A stretch of 64,000 bases of DNA, from positions 1-64,000 of the forward strand of contig NZ_JARZHG010000039.1 of NCBI RefSeq assembly GCF_029946505.1, written 5' to 3'. The notes beneath the pieces are model-generated. The model did no database searches. It was not told the DNA's origin and saw only the letters and a program-made list of their open reading frames with translations. The position numbers and the translations under genes are program-made. This document shows positions 35,889 through 45,740 of this stretch, one piece after another; position 1 is the stretch's first letter; each line of letters starts with the position of its first letter. This stretch comes from Polyangium sp. y55x31. Its GTDB lineage: Bacteria; Myxococcota_A; Polyangia; Polyangiales; Polyangiaceae.

Positions 35889-38800
35889 TCAGGCGACGCG
35901 CCGACGCCGCCGGCGCACGCACGCCCCGGCAAGGACCAGCCCGAGGAACCAGCCGCCCTCGCCCGCCTCCGAGGCTGGGCCGCCCGCGCTGCGGCACGCG
36001 CATCCGCCGCCGCTCGAAATCGACCCCTGATCGGGACACACCGTGCCGCTCAGCGGGTAATCGCAGATGCCCGTCAGCGGGTTGCAGACGCCGTCGCCGT
36101 GGCAATCGTCGGGCGGCGGCAGGCATTCCACGAGCTCGGAGCCCGTGCACGCGCCTGCCTGGCACGTATCCATCCTCGTGCATGCATTCTCGTCGTCGCA
36201 AGCCGTGCCGTCCTCGGCCGCGGTGAACGAGCATTCTCCCGTCGCCGGATCACACGTCCCTTCGCCGGTCTGGCAGGCGCCCGGGGCCGGACAGACCACC
36301 GGCGATCCGCCCGTGCACACGCCGTCCTTGCAGAGATCGAGCGTGGTGCACGCGTCGCCGTCGTCGCAGACGAGCCCATTCGGCTGATTCGGATGGACGC
36401 ACGCGCCGGTCGCCGGATCACAGGCGCCGTCCTCGTGGCACGCGTCGGGCGCCGGGCACGCTTTCGTGGTGCCGCCCGTGCAGACACCCGCCTTGCAGGC
36501 GTCCGCGTCGGTGCACGGATTGCCGTCGTCGCAGGCGATGCCGTCGGGCAACGTGCCGTTGCATTCGCCCGTCGCGGGGTCGCAGATGCCCGCGACGTGG
36601 CATGCGTCGGCCGCCGGACAGGACTTCTGCGCCCCCGCGCAGGTCCCCGCCTGGCAGGCGTCGTTCTCCGTGCAAGGATCGCCGTCGTCGCACGTGTAGC
36701 CGTCCGGCAGCGTCCCCGTGCATGCGCCCGTGAGCGGATCACACACGCCCGCGATGTGGCATTGGTCCGGCGCCGGGCAGCTCTTTTGCGTGCCGGCGCA
36801 GGTGCCTTGCGCGCAAGCGTCGTTCTGCGTGCAGGGATTGCCGTCGTCGCAGGGGACGCCGTCGTCCTTGTCGACGTACGTGCAGAGGCCCGTCTGCGCG
36901 TTGCACGAGACCGACTTCTGGCAGGCGTTCGGCGGCGGGCACATGACCGGGTTCGCCCCGACGCACGTTCCCCCCTGGCAAGCGTCCGCCTGGGTGCAGG
37001 CATTGCCATCGCTGCACGGCGTGCCGTTCGGCAGCGCGGGCGTCGAGCACGCGCCGGTCTGCGGATTGCAGGCGCCCGCGGCGTGGCAATCGTCGATCGG
37101 CTGGCACGTGAGGAATGGGCCCGCCGTGCAGATGCCGCCCTGGCAGGCGTCGTTCTGCGTGCAGAGGTTTCCGTCATTGCACGGCGCCCCGTTCGGCTTC
37201 ACGGGATTTGAACACACGCCCGTCAGCGGATTGCATACCCCCACGTCGTGGCATGCATCCTGCGCCTGGCAGGTCATGGGGTTGCCCAAACAAGCCCCGG
37301 CCTGGCAAGAATCGGCCAGCGTGCAGGCGTCGTTGTCGTTGCAGGGCGTCCCGTTCGCCTTGATCGGCGTGGAGCACTGGCCCGTCTGCGGGTTGCACGT
37401 CCCGGCATCGTGACAGGCATCGAGGGGCACACAAACCACCGGCGCGCTGCCGGTACACACGCCGCCCTGGCACGAATCCGCCTGCGTGCAGGCATTGTTG
37501 TCGCTGCAGGCGGCGCCGTTTGGCTTCGGCGGGTTCGTGCACATCCCCGTGGCGGGATTGCACACGCCGGGATCGCTGCACGGCCCTTGCGCCTGGCAGG
37601 CGAGCGGCTGGCCGCCGACGCAGATCCCATTCTGGCACGAATCGTTCATCGTGCAGAGGTTGCTATCGTTGCAGGGCGCGCCGCTCGGCTTGATCGGGTT
37701 CGAGCACTGGCCCGTCTGCGGGTTGCAGACGCCGGGGTCGTGGCATGCATCGCTCGGCGGACACGGTACGGGCGGGCCGCCCATGCACGCGCCGTTCAAG
37801 CAGATGTCGTTCTGCGTGCAGACGTTGTTGTCGTTGCAGGGCGTGCCGTTGAACTTGGGCGGGTTCGAGCACTGGCCCGTCTGCGGATCGCAGACCCCTG
37901 CGTTGTGGCATTGATCGAGCGGCATGCAGGTGACCGCTGGCATCCCTTGACAAACGCCGTTCTTGCAGGCGTCGTTCGCCGTGCACGCATTGCCGTCGTC
38001 ACAGGTCGAGTCGTCCGGATCATTTTGCGCGGCGCAAGCGCCGGAGGCGTCACACACGCCCGACTTGCAGACGCCTGGGTCCGGACAGTCCACGGTACCG
38101 ACGCAGATCCCCTCCACGCACGTATCCGCGGTGGTGCAACTCGCGCCGTCGTCACACGGGGCGTCCGACACGGGTACATTGAAGCACCCAAAGTCCCCGA
38201 AGCAAAGGTCCTGGGTGCACGGGTCATCGTCATTGCAATCGAACGGGTTACATACCTCCGGCGAGGAGGGTTCCCCCGGACGATCGCCTGCCGGCACATC
38301 TCCCTTCGAGGCCCCGGCCCGCGGCGCCTCTTTGGCCCAGCGAATCCCCGCGAGCGCCGCCTCGCCCCCCGCATCCACGCCGAGCGCCACACGCGCCTCG
38401 TCCACCCAAAGCCGCGCCGTCACCTCGCGCCCATTCGCCGCGTGGGCCTCGGGTGTCGTCACCCGCACGCGCACCACGCCGCGCTCGTCCACGAGCACGA
38501 CCGCTCCCCCGTCCTGCCGCGGCGTCGCCCCCTCCACGTCCCACGTCGCCACGACGCGCTCCTCCGCGACCCCGGGCCCGAGGAGCAGCCACGCCTCGAT
38601 TCCTCCGGTCGCGGCCGTCCAGAACGACGAACCCCCCTCGCGCCCGTACACGACCGCGCCCTCGGCTTTCGCCCCCGCGCCGCGCATCCCGGGCGAGCGC
38701 ACGCGGATCTCCGCGCCGTCCGGCAAGACGAGCACGACCGCCCCGTCGCCCTCGCGTGGCAGGCGCGCCCCGAGCCCCTCCGATTGTGATTGGAAGACAA

Positions 38801-38993
38801 ACGATTCGTCTCCCACGACGAACGCCTCTTCGCCCGCAAGCACGCGCGGCGCCTCCCCGGGGAAGCGGGTCCGAAGCTCCACGATCGCCGCCGGCTCGGC
38901 CTCGCCGCAGCCAAGGCACCCCTGCGCCACGGCGCCGAGGAGGACGAGAGGAACGAGGATCGCGAGATGCCTACCGAGAGGACGAATCTGCAT
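35889..38993 (-). CDS. Large Cys-rich repeat lipoprotein with MYXO-CTERM tail
   Basis: This 1034-residue protein has a lipoprotein-type signal with lipobox AQGC (Cys26). Residues about 35-230 match the N-terminal domain of the Kelch protein at 4200 (shared GGSSFW and WDVEGAxxRQDG). About 14 repeats of roughly 54 residues follow, each with a core like CNDGNxCTQxDxC and a partner CHxxGxCNPQTGxCS. The C-terminus has GGCACRS, a hydrophobic segment and RRRRRR, the MYXO-CTERM pattern for surface sorting. The array predicts a long, disulphide-stabilised rod. It is monocistronic and ends 18 bp from the convergent lipoprotein gene. Confidence 0.9.
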   Translation of the reverse strand: MQIRPLGRHLAILVPLVLLGAVAQGCLGCGEAEPAAIVELRTRFPGEAPRVLAGEEAFVVGDESFVFQSQSEGLGARLPREGDGAVVLVLPDGAEIRVRSPGMRGAGAKAEGAVVYGREGGSSFWTAATGGIEAWLLLGPGVAEERVVATWDVEGATPRQDGGAVVLVDERGVVRVRVTTPEAHAANGREVTARLWVDEARVALGVDAGGEAALAGIRWAKEAPRAGASKGDVPAGDRPGEPSSPEVCNPFDCNDDDPCTQDLCFGDFGCFNVPVSDAPCDDGASCTTADTCVEGICVGTVDCPDPGVCKSGVCDASGACAAQNDPDDSTCDDGNACTANDACKNGVCQGMPAVTCMPLDQCHNAGVCDPQTGQCSNPPKFNGTPCNDNNVCTQNDICLNGACMGGPPVPCPPSDACHDPGVCNPQTGQCSNPIKPSGAPCNDSNLCTMNDSCQNGICVGGQPLACQAQGPCSDPGVCNPATGMCTNPPKPNGAACSDNNACTQADSCQGGVCTGSAPVVCVPLDACHDAGTCNPQTGQCSTPIKANGTPCNDNDACTLADSCQAGACLGNPMTCQAQDACHDVGVCNPLTGVCSNPVKPNGAPCNDGNLCTQNDACQGGICTAGPFLTCQPIDDCHAAGACNPQTGACSTPALPNGTPCSDGNACTQADACQGGTCVGANPVMCPPPNACQKSVSCNAQTGLCTYVDKDDGVPCDDGNPCTQNDACAQGTCAGTQKSCPAPDQCHIAGVCDPLTGACTGTLPDGYTCDDGDPCTENDACQAGTCAGAQKSCPAADACHVAGICDPATGECNGTLPDGIACDDGNPCTDADACKAGVCTGGTTKACPAPDACHEDGACDPATGACVHPNQPNGLVCDDGDACTTLDLCKDGVCTGGSPVVCPAPGACQTGEGTCDPATGECSFTAAEDGTACDDENACTRMDTCQAGACTGSELVECLPPPDDCHGDGVCNPLTGICDYPLSGTVCPDQGSISSGGGCACRSAGGPASEAGEGGWFLGLVLAGACVRRRRRRVA
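36100..38240 (-). repeat. About 14 tandem Cys-rich repeats of roughly 160 bp
   Basis: The segment encodes successive copies of a Cys-rich unit with conserved spacing (C-x-DGN-x-CT-x4-C then CH-x3-G-x-C). The copies are clearly related at DNA level but more diverged than the WD40 array at the left end. Boundaries are approximate. Confidence 0.85.
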
Positions 38994-39086
38994 ACGAGCT
39001 CCGAGCGTCGAGGCCGTCGGCCGGCTCGGAAGAATCTCAAAGAATCGCGACCACGTCCATCGATTCGCGGGGTCGTGCTGCGTGCG

Positions 39087-39578
39087 TCAGGGCGCGCCCG
39101 GCACGCACGTCTCGCCGGACTTGCTGACGCGGCACAACCTGCTCCGCTCGATGCGCACCTCGATCTTCTCCGGCGGCGGTGACGACAGGAGCACCCGCCA
39201 CGCGTCGCGGTCCGGCCGTTCGAGGAGCGCGTAAATCGCGAGCGTCCCCTTCTCCGGCACCGGCAGCTTGATCACCTTCGTCTGCCCGGGCAGCACCACC
39301 ACCGATTTCTGCACCGACTCGTCGGGCGTGGTCACCCGTGCCGCGACGGACTCGTACGACTCCGCGCCGAACGTCTTTTCGTCGATGGCGCGGGCGAGCA
39401 CGTACACCGAGCGCGCGCCATTCGCGTCGGCCGCCGGGCGGAGCACGAGCTCCACCTGGGAAGCATTCGACGACGCGCAGCCGGCCCCGAGCGCCGAGGC
39501 GAGAAGCGCGGTCAGGCCGCAGAGGGAGGCGTGACCTCGCACGAGCGCAGTATCAACGAGGCGTCGAGGCTTGTCCAC
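39087..39578 (-). CDS. tssJ: T6SS outer-membrane lipoprotein TssJ
   Basis: The protein has a lipoprotein signal ending LGAGC, then a small beta-sandwich with VELVLRPAADANG, an early motif typical of TssJ, and SVYVLARAIDEKTF. TssJ anchors the TssJLM envelope complex in the outer membrane by binding the periplasmic tip of TssM. It is the last gene of the T6SS operon. Two GTG starts are possible: 39578, overlapping tssM by 26 bp, or 39542, ten bases after the tssM stop and giving a normal 22-residue signal. Neither has a clear ribosome-binding site. Confidence 0.82.
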   Translation of the reverse strand: MDKPRRLVDTALVRGHASLCGLTALLASALGAGCASSNASQVELVLRPAADANGARSVYVLARAIDEKTFGAESYESVAARVTTPDESVQKSVVVLPGQTKVIKLPVPEKGTLAIYALLERPDRDAWRVLLSSPPPEKIEVRIERSRLCRVSKSGETCVPGAP

Positions 39579-42500
39579 TTAGCGTCGTGGAGGGCGGCGG
39601 CCGCGACGGGCAACGATACCCGCGGTTCGGCGGCGGGAGCAGCACGTCCCACGGATCCGAGCCGAGATCGAAGGCCACACGCGCGCCGAGCATCCACGAC
39701 ACCGTCGACCCTCGCCACGCCGGCGCCTCGCAAACGAGCCGGAGCGTCTGCCACGCGTCGCCCGTCCCCTCCTCGGACCGCGACGTCTTGCCGCCGCTCG
39801 AAAGGTCGGTGAGCTCCGCGCTCACGATCGCCGGCGTCGACGTCGACCAGGGCACGGGCAGCGATTTCCACGCCGGCGCCTGATTGAACCCCGCGACCGT
39901 CGTCTCCCCCGCGCTGAGCGAGGACATCGTCACGGCCACGCGATCATCGCGCTCCACCTTCGGCAGCGCATGCGGCCGCACCGAAAGCGCGATCGCCTTG
40001 GGTTTGCCCGCCTCGTCCCAGAGCAGGCTCGAAAGATCATCGAACCAGCCGCCGACCTCGAGCGCCTCTTTCGGGAGCACGACGGCGCGATAATCGAGCG
40101 GCCGCTTCGCCACCCACGCCCCGCCGTCGCTCCGCCGCGCGGCCGGCGCCACGCCGTCGTTGAAGGCGAGGCGCATCGTGCCCTTCACGCCGAAGACCGA
40201 ATCGACCTCGCTCGGCGGCGCCTCGACCTTCGCCGTCGGCATGAATGGAAACCGCGCCCAGAGCGGCTCGCCGAGCGGACGAATCTCGCTCTTGTAGATC
40301 TTCTCGACGGCCTTCTCGACGTTCGTCAGGGCGTACTCGTAGACCTGGTTCACCGGCAGAAGGAAAGGCCTCCGCATGTCCCCGCCGGGAATCCGCGCCG
40401 CGTCGAGCCACGCTTTGACCTGCGGCATCGGGTGCTTCGGGTCGGGGTCGAGCAGGGACAAACCGAGCTTCCCCACGAGCGGCAAACGATCCCCGAGCGG
40501 CGCGCCCGCCGCCTGGAGCGGCCCGTCCTCCAGCGAGGCGATGAGCGGGGTCAGGATCGCGTAATACTTGTCGAGATTGACGGGTTTGCCCTTCTCGGGC
40601 TGGAGCGCCACGATCGGATCGAACGAGCGGAGCGCATTGCGCAAGATGGCGAGGTTCGGATCACTCCCCGGATCGACCGCCGCATTCTCCGCCACCGTGG
40701 TCCAGAACTGACCGAACCACGAGCTCGGCGTGGCCATGTCCTGCAGATCGGTCCGGAGCGACGCGAGCGAGCCCGCCGAGAAGCCGAAGCCCTGCACGTA
40801 GGAAAACAGCGCGTTCTGGTAGGCCGTCGCGTACTGGTCCATCCCGTCGCGCACGAGCCGCGCGAGCTCGTCGCGCTCCGTCTGCTGCACGCACGCCCCC
40901 GTGAGCGCGGTGTCGAGCTTCGTGAACGCGGGCACGAGCTCGTCATTGACGGCCCGCACCGTGTAGAGCCCGGGCAAGGGCCGGCTCGGGCCGCGCCCCG
41001 GCATGTCGCTCGCGCCCACCGCGGGGAACGTCTGGTTTGGCCCGAAGAACGGCGAGCGCTGCTTGGCGCGGACATCGTCCACGAACGCCTTCACGTACGC
41101 CGACGACTTGCTCGACGCGACGAGCCGATCCCAGTCCTCCGCGCGATAGACGCGGTTCTTGTCGATCGGATACGTCTCCTTCGAGGCCGCATCCCCCGCG
41201 GGGCATTTCATCCCCTCGAGATCACCCACGATCTGCCGCAGCGTCCGGTTCTCCGCGCTCGGCACCTCGACCTTCGAGCCGTCGACCTCGCCGAGCAGCC
41301 CTTCGAGCTCCTTGCTCTTCTGCTGTGCCCAGTCCGGGATTTGATGGCTCCCTCCGGGGCCGAGCAGTTTGTCCGCATCCTCCGGGCTCTCCGTGCGGAG
41401 CAGGGATTCGAGCTCCTTCTGCGAGGGAGCGTCATCCACGCCGCGCAGCGCATCCGAGAGCCTGCGCGCGCTCTCCGAGAGCGCGCCGATCTCGCCCGGC
41501 GGGACCGCGCCCTTCTTCAACGACTCGTCGAGCGAACCCAGAAACCCTTCCCAGTCGCCCCGCGGAATGCCCTGGTCGAGCCCCTCGATCGCCCCTCGCC
41601 ACGGCGAATACGAGAACGTCACGTAATCGCCGACCACGCTCTCCGGCACCTCGAGCACCCGCGCGAACGTCTCCTTGTCGCGCAGCGCGAGCTCGCCGAG
41701 ATCGTTCTCCTCCGAGGCCCGGAGCAGCGCCACCGCATAAAGCCGCACCGGCAGCGAGGACGCCCTCGCCGCCGGCAGGAGATACACGTCGCGGATCTGC
41801 CGCAGGAACTGCTCGCGTTCGCCGCCTCCGTCGCGTTCGGTCCGCGGCCGGTCGATCTCCTCTTTTGCGTTCGGATACGCGAATCGCAAAGGCCACCAGC
41901 GTGGCCGGAGCGCCGCTCGCAGCGCCTTCGCGGCTTTCCCTTCGGCCCGATCGATCTCCACGTTGCGCGGCGGGCGCAGCGTGGAAAACCCCGCGACCTG
42001 CGCGGACACGGCCTTCACGTCCTGCCAGTGCCACAGATACAGCCCGCCGATGAGCCCCGCAATGGCGGCCCCGACGACCAGCGCTCCCAGCGTCCGCCGC
42101 TGCTCGTGCGCATTGAAATCGGATTGCACCGCCTGCGCGTCGAGGCCGAGCGGCTCGCCCACCATCCCCGCGTCCGCGCCCTCGGGCAAACCCGAAACCA
42201 CGATCCCGTCGAGCGCGGGCGTCGCGACCTGCGTCGCATTCCCCACGAATGCATCGAGGAACGGCTCGAGCGCCGCGAACACGCTGCCCCCGCCGCCCGC
42301 GAGCAGCTTCGTCACCGCCGCCGTCTGCGCGGCCGGCAGTGTTTTGATCGCCGAGGACAAACAAGGGTCGAGCGGCGCGAGCAGCCCTTCGAGGTCCGCC
42401 GCGCGCCGGCCCGCGGGCTTCAAGGTCTGCGTCGCGTGGCCCTCGTCCTCGGCCACGCGCGCGAGCGGGACGAACCCTTCGAGGCGCTCGTCGAGGTGTG

Positions 42501-43101
42501 AAAGGACGACGCGCACCCGCGGCGCGCGCCCGCGCCGGAGCGACGTGAGACGATCGACCACGTCCCGCCCGAGCGCGCCGAGGCGCCGGAGGCCCGCGGG
42601 CGTGAACGAAGGCGCGCGCGCGTCGATCACGAACAGCACGACCGGCACCCGGAGCGCGATGGGCTTCCAGAGATCGGCGAGCGAAGAGCGCGCCTCGGGC
42701 CGCGTGTCTTCGAGCAGCTCGCCGCTGATCTCCTGCACGAGCGCGTGCTGGCCCGCGAACATCGAGAGCCGCGCATCCGACGTATCACTCGGCGCGACCT
42801 GCGAGGCCGAACCCGAGCGCGCGAGCCCCGTCTGGATCACGCTCGTCTTCCCGGCCCGACGCTCCCCGAGCACGACGACGATCGGCGCGCCCTGCACGCT
42901 CTCCGGCAGGCGGCGCACGAATTCGTCCCACGTCCGGCCGAGCGAACGCGGCGAGGGCGCCTTGGGCGCCTCCTCGCCGGACTTCTTACGAGACCGTACG
43001 AACAAATAAATGCCGAGGACGAGCAGCAAGACCCCCACGAGGGCGATCGCGGCGATCACCCAGGGGTTCAAGGACGCGACTTGCGTTGCGGCCTGCTGCA
43101 T
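39553..43101 (-). CDS. tssM: T6SS membrane ATPase-like protein TssM (IcmF)
   Basis: This 1182-residue inner-membrane protein forms the core of the T6SS envelope channel. It has an N-terminal hairpin (a long helix at about 14-35), then a cytosolic NTPase-like domain with Walker A GERRAGKTS (79-87) and VVLFVIDAR. A third membrane helix lies near 340 (GALVVGAAIAGLIGGLYLW), followed by the large periplasmic part with the helical core and beta C-terminus. Length and topology fit the IcmF/TssM family. It sits between the small 43123 gene and tssJ, the usual neighbourhood. Confidence 0.93.
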   Translation of the reverse strand: MQQAATQVASLNPWVIAAIALVGVLLLVLGIYLFVRSRKKSGEEAPKAPSPRSLGRTWDEFVRRLPESVQGAPIVVVLGERRAGKTSVIQTGLARSGSASQVAPSDTSDARLSMFAGQHALVQEISGELLEDTRPEARSSLADLWKPIALRVPVVLFVIDARAPSFTPAGLRRLGALGRDVVDRLTSLRRGRAPRVRVVLSHLDERLEGFVPLARVAEDEGHATQTLKPAGRRAADLEGLLAPLDPCLSSAIKTLPAAQTAAVTKLLAGGGGSVFAALEPFLDAFVGNATQVATPALDGIVVSGLPEGADAGMVGEPLGLDAQAVQSDFNAHEQRRTLGALVVGAAIAGLIGGLYLWHWQDVKAVSAQVAGFSTLRPPRNVEIDRAEGKAAKALRAALRPRWWPLRFAYPNAKEEIDRPRTERDGGGEREQFLRQIRDVYLLPAARASSLPVRLYAVALLRASEENDLGELALRDKETFARVLEVPESVVGDYVTFSYSPWRGAIEGLDQGIPRGDWEGFLGSLDESLKKGAVPPGEIGALSESARRLSDALRGVDDAPSQKELESLLRTESPEDADKLLGPGGSHQIPDWAQQKSKELEGLLGEVDGSKVEVPSAENRTLRQIVGDLEGMKCPAGDAASKETYPIDKNRVYRAEDWDRLVASSKSSAYVKAFVDDVRAKQRSPFFGPNQTFPAVGASDMPGRGPSRPLPGLYTVRAVNDELVPAFTKLDTALTGACVQQTERDELARLVRDGMDQYATAYQNALFSYVQGFGFSAGSLASLRTDLQDMATPSSWFGQFWTTVAENAAVDPGSDPNLAILRNALRSFDPIVALQPEKGKPVNLDKYYAILTPLIASLEDGPLQAAGAPLGDRLPLVGKLGLSLLDPDPKHPMPQVKAWLDAARIPGGDMRRPFLLPVNQVYEYALTNVEKAVEKIYKSEIRPLGEPLWARFPFMPTAKVEAPPSEVDSVFGVKGTMRLAFNDGVAPAARRSDGGAWVAKRPLDYRAVVLPKEALEVGGWFDDLSSLLWDEAGKPKAIALSVRPHALPKVERDDRVAVTMSSLSAGETTVAGFNQAPAWKSLPVPWSTSTPAIVSAELTDLSSGGKTSRSEEGTGDAWQTLRLVCEAPAWRGSTVSWMLGARVAFDLGSDPWDVLLPPPNRGYRCPSRPPPSTTLSGQASTPR

Positions 43102-43122
43102 CGCGCGCGCCTCCTCGCCGCC

Positions 43123-43476
43123 CTACCCCCCCGCCGCGGGCGCACGTCGCCCGGCGAAGAGAAAGGCCTCGAGTAGCTCCTCCACCCGATCGAAAGCGAG
43201 CGCGAGCGCCTTCGGATCCCGCGCCTCGGGCGGCAACGCGAGAGCCTCGCGGATGGGCTTCACGAACGGCGCGAGCACGTGCGGAGGCACGACGCCCGCG
43301 GCGCCCGCCTCGACGGCCGCGAGCAGGGCCGCCGCGTCCGGCGGAGGCGGCGAGCGGGGCGCGGCGTCGACCTCGATCCGGGGAGGCGGTGGGGGCGCGG
43401 ACGGACGCCGCCCACTCGCTCGCCATCGTGCGAGCAGCGAGGACTGCGTATCGCTCTCCTTGCCTCCGGCCGCCAT
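43123..43476 (-). CDS. Small hypothetical protein inside the T6SS operon
   Basis: The 117-residue protein starts with a polar, Pro-rich segment (RRPSAPPPPPRIEVDAAPRS) and continues as an Ala/Leu/Glu helical domain with no signal or membrane helix. I do not recognise it. It lies 12 bp after tssL and 21 bp before tssM, so it is co-expressed with the membrane complex and may be a cytosolic adaptor for TssL/TssM in this lineage. Codon use matches its neighbours. Confidence 0.7.
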   Translation of the reverse strand: MAAGGKESDTQSSLLARWRASGRRPSAPPPPPRIEVDAAPRSPPPPDAAALLAAVEAGAAGVVPPHVLAPFVKPIREALALPPEARDPKALALAFDRVEELLEAFLFAGRRAPAAGG

Positions 43477-43488
43477 TCCCTCGGCACT

Positions 43489-44115
43489 TCACCACAGAAG
43501 GCTGACGAGGGCAAAAACCGCGTGAAAACCTGCCGCGACGCCCAGGGCGAGGAGGGCGTACCGCAGCGCAGGCCGGGCCCGAACCGTGGGGGCCGCCGTC
43601 GTCTTCTGCGCGGCCTCGCTCCGCGGCAGGCACCGCGCGAGCTTCTCCTTCCAGGCGCGGATCTCCTGGGGCTCGTCGAAATGACGGCCCACGAAACCAC
43701 ACTCCAGGCAATGCAGGTACGTCGCGACCACGAGCGGCTCGGGCTTGCTCTCGGGCGTGAGGAGCGCCGCGCGTTCGTAAAACTCGTCGCCGCCGTCGGT
43801 CTCGCCGAGCAGGTCCCATTGAAGGAGCGGCCACGGCGGGCTCTCGGGATCACCCTCGCGCGCGAGCCGCGTCTGCACGCGTTCGTCGAGGAAAACGACG
43901 AGCGGGACGAGGACGCCCTCCATGGTGCTTGGCGAGACCATCTTGTCGAGCTTCGTGTCGAGGTCGTCGAGCCTCTTCCGGAGCTTCGCCCGGAGCGCCT
44001 CGACGTCACGTGTCCTGTTGTTTCGCACGGCCGTGTCGAGGATCCGCCCGGTATCCTCGATGCAGGCGACGATCTCCGCGAATGCGCGGGTATCGAGCGT
44101 GCCCGTCGCGCTCAT
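43489..44115 (-). CDS. tssL: T6SS inner-membrane protein TssL (DotU/IcmH)
   Basis: This 208-residue protein has the DotU/TssL layout: a helical cytosolic domain with VPLVVFLDERVQTRLA and WPLLQWDLLGETDGGDEFYERAALL, the family core, then a single C-terminal membrane helix (ALLALGVAAGFHAVFALVSLLW). It links the baseplate to TssM. The ATG at 44115 overlaps the tssF stop by ATGA. It is a tail-anchored form without a peptidoglycan-binding extension, so wall anchoring would have to be supplied by another protein. Confidence 0.92.
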   Translation of the reverse strand: MSATGTLDTRAFAEIVACIEDTGRILDTAVRNNRTRDVEALRAKLRKRLDDLDTKLDKMVSPSTMEGVLVPLVVFLDERVQTRLAREGDPESPPWPLLQWDLLGETDGGDEFYERAALLTPESKPEPLVVATYLHCLECGFVGRHFDEPQEIRAWKEKLARCLPRSEAAQKTTAAPTVRARPALRYALLALGVAAGFHAVFALVSLLW

Positions 44116-45731
44116 GGCTTCGTCCCTCCGGACAGCGCGCGCTGGCCCGCCATCGGGCGCGTCGTGATCTCCACGTCCACGGGCTCCTCCGTCCACGCGT
44201 CGAGCAGCGCGGCGATCTGCGCCGAGAGCCGACGCACGAGCGGCGCCTCCTCGGGGCTCCTTTGCCGCACCGCGAGCCGATACACGCGACGAATGCCTCC
44301 CGCGCGCCGTGCCGGATCCGGCGCCTCGCGAGAATCGAGCTCGTCGACGAGCGTGGCAAACCCTCGATACGCCCCGTCCCCGCTCGCGCCGAGGATCTCC
44401 AGCATCCCCACGAGGTCCCGCCGCCCGAGCGCCGGCCGCATGCGGAGTGAAAGCACGTCGAGGCACCGCGCCGCATCCCGCGCGAGCGGGCTCTCCGCGG
44501 GCGCGCGCATGCTGCCGACGAGCCGGAACGAGACGCCCGGCAAATGCCGCGTCTGCAAGCCGAGCGCGAGCTTGCCCGGCGACGCCGACCAGAGCACCGG
44601 CTGCGAAAAACGGGCCTCGGCGAGCACCTTGCAGGGCTGCTCGAAGGCGCCGTCGATCGAGAGCTTGAGCTCCGTCACCCCGTCGCCTTCTTCGATCTCG
44701 TACGTATCGCCGTCCTGCGCGAGCGCCGCCGGCAAAATCGGTACGAGGCCACGATCCGTGGCCTTGTAGACCCCGCGCACCCCCGCGGGCTCGACGCCTT
44801 CGAGCAGCGGCGAGGGCGAACGCACGGGCGCCGTCGTGCGCGTGCCGTCCCAGAGGATCGGCTCGGCGAAATCGACCCACGCGTTCTCCACGGGCACGAC
44901 GTGCAAGCGGAACGTATCGTTCGAGACCGACAAAGTCGTGGGGAACTCCTCGTCGAGCTCCAGGAAGAGGTCGAGCGTGTCCCACGGGGCGCGGGTCTGC
45001 GGCACCTCGACCTGCACGAAAAGCTCCTGCTCGGGCAGGTGGAAAAACGAGCGAATGCGGGCCAGCGAGCCGCGGTCGTCGCCGTCTTCGAGGGCGCTCG
45101 CGCGCGGGGCGCCGAAGGAGACGCGGCAGGTGATCTCGGGCCCGTCCGAGCCGGCGACGGCAAAGGCGCGCGTGAGGTGGCGGGAGAGCGCATCGTGCAG
45201 CGCGAGGGAGGCGCGATAATCGTCGAGGCGCCGCACGTAAAACGAGAGCGTGGCCGCGTTTTTCCAGGAGCGCCGGGCGCGGAGGCGGATCCGCACGAAC
45301 AGCCGCCGGTTCTGCTCGACGAGCCGCGCGCCCGCGACGTCGATCGGCAGGATCGCGAGCGGTCGCATCATCGCAAAAAGCCCGACCTTGCCCTCGGTCG
45401 ACATCGCGCGGAAAAGCGTGCCTCGCGGCAGGACCGCGGGCTCGACGCGCTCCTCGCCGACCACGCATTCGACCATCATTGACGCGGGCGCCGGCACGAG
45501 CAGCTCGTCGAGCGTGCCGGCGGCGATTCGACGGACGGCCGCGGCCGTCGCGCGCTGGGCGGCGGCGCGTGTCCTCGCCGAAAAAAACGCCTGTGCTTCG
45601 AGGATCCGGCGCACGTCGGGATCTTCGGCCCCGAGCGAGAGCGCGCCCTCGGCCTCGCGGCGCGCGGCGAACGCGTCGAGCGCGGAGAGCTCCTCCAGGA
45701 AGAGCGAATTCAAGGTCTCGACCTCTGCCAT
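44112..45731 (-). CDS. tssF: T6SS baseplate protein TssF
   Basis: This 539-residue protein has the TssF/VasA layout. The start (ETLNSLFLEELSALDAFAARR) fits the family's N-terminal YxxEL/FA pattern, and the DPDVRRILEAQAFFSARTRA region matches the highly conserved segment of baseplate wedges. TssF joins TssG, TssK and TssE in the wedge around VgrG. It is shorter than the usual 580-620 residues. It starts 9 bp after the VgrG-tail gene and overlaps tssL. Confidence 0.88.
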   Translation of the reverse strand: MAEVETLNSLFLEELSALDAFAARREAEGALSLGAEDPDVRRILEAQAFFSARTRAAAQRATAAAVRRIAAGTLDELLVPAPASMMVECVVGEERVEPAVLPRGTLFRAMSTEGKVGLFAMMRPLAILPIDVAGARLVEQNRRLFVRIRLRARRSWKNAATLSFYVRRLDDYRASLALHDALSRHLTRAFAVAGSDGPEITCRVSFGAPRASALEDGDDRGSLARIRSFFHLPEQELFVQVEVPQTRAPWDTLDLFLELDEEFPTTLSVSNDTFRLHVVPVENAWVDFAEPILWDGTRTTAPVRSPSPLLEGVEPAGVRGVYKATDRGLVPILPAALAQDGDTYEIEEGDGVTELKLSIDGAFEQPCKVLAEARFSQPVLWSASPGKLALGLQTRHLPGVSFRLVGSMRAPAESPLARDAARCLDVLSLRMRPALGRRDLVGMLEILGASGDGAYRGFATLVDELDSREAPDPARRAGGIRRVYRLAVRQRSPEEAPLVRRLSAQIAALLDAWTEEPVDVEITTRPMAGQRALSGGTKP

Positions 45732-45740
45732 CGTCCCCTC

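Noticed and set aside
37248-38789. Plus-strand 513-residue ORF in the Cys-rich region
   Set aside because: Reverse shadow of the Dickkopf-like repeats; composition is Arg/Ala-rich without motifs.
39970-42501. Plus-strand 843-residue ORF opposite tssM
   Set aside because: Arg-rich antisense reading of tssM; the minus frame gives TssM with its P-loop and membrane helices.
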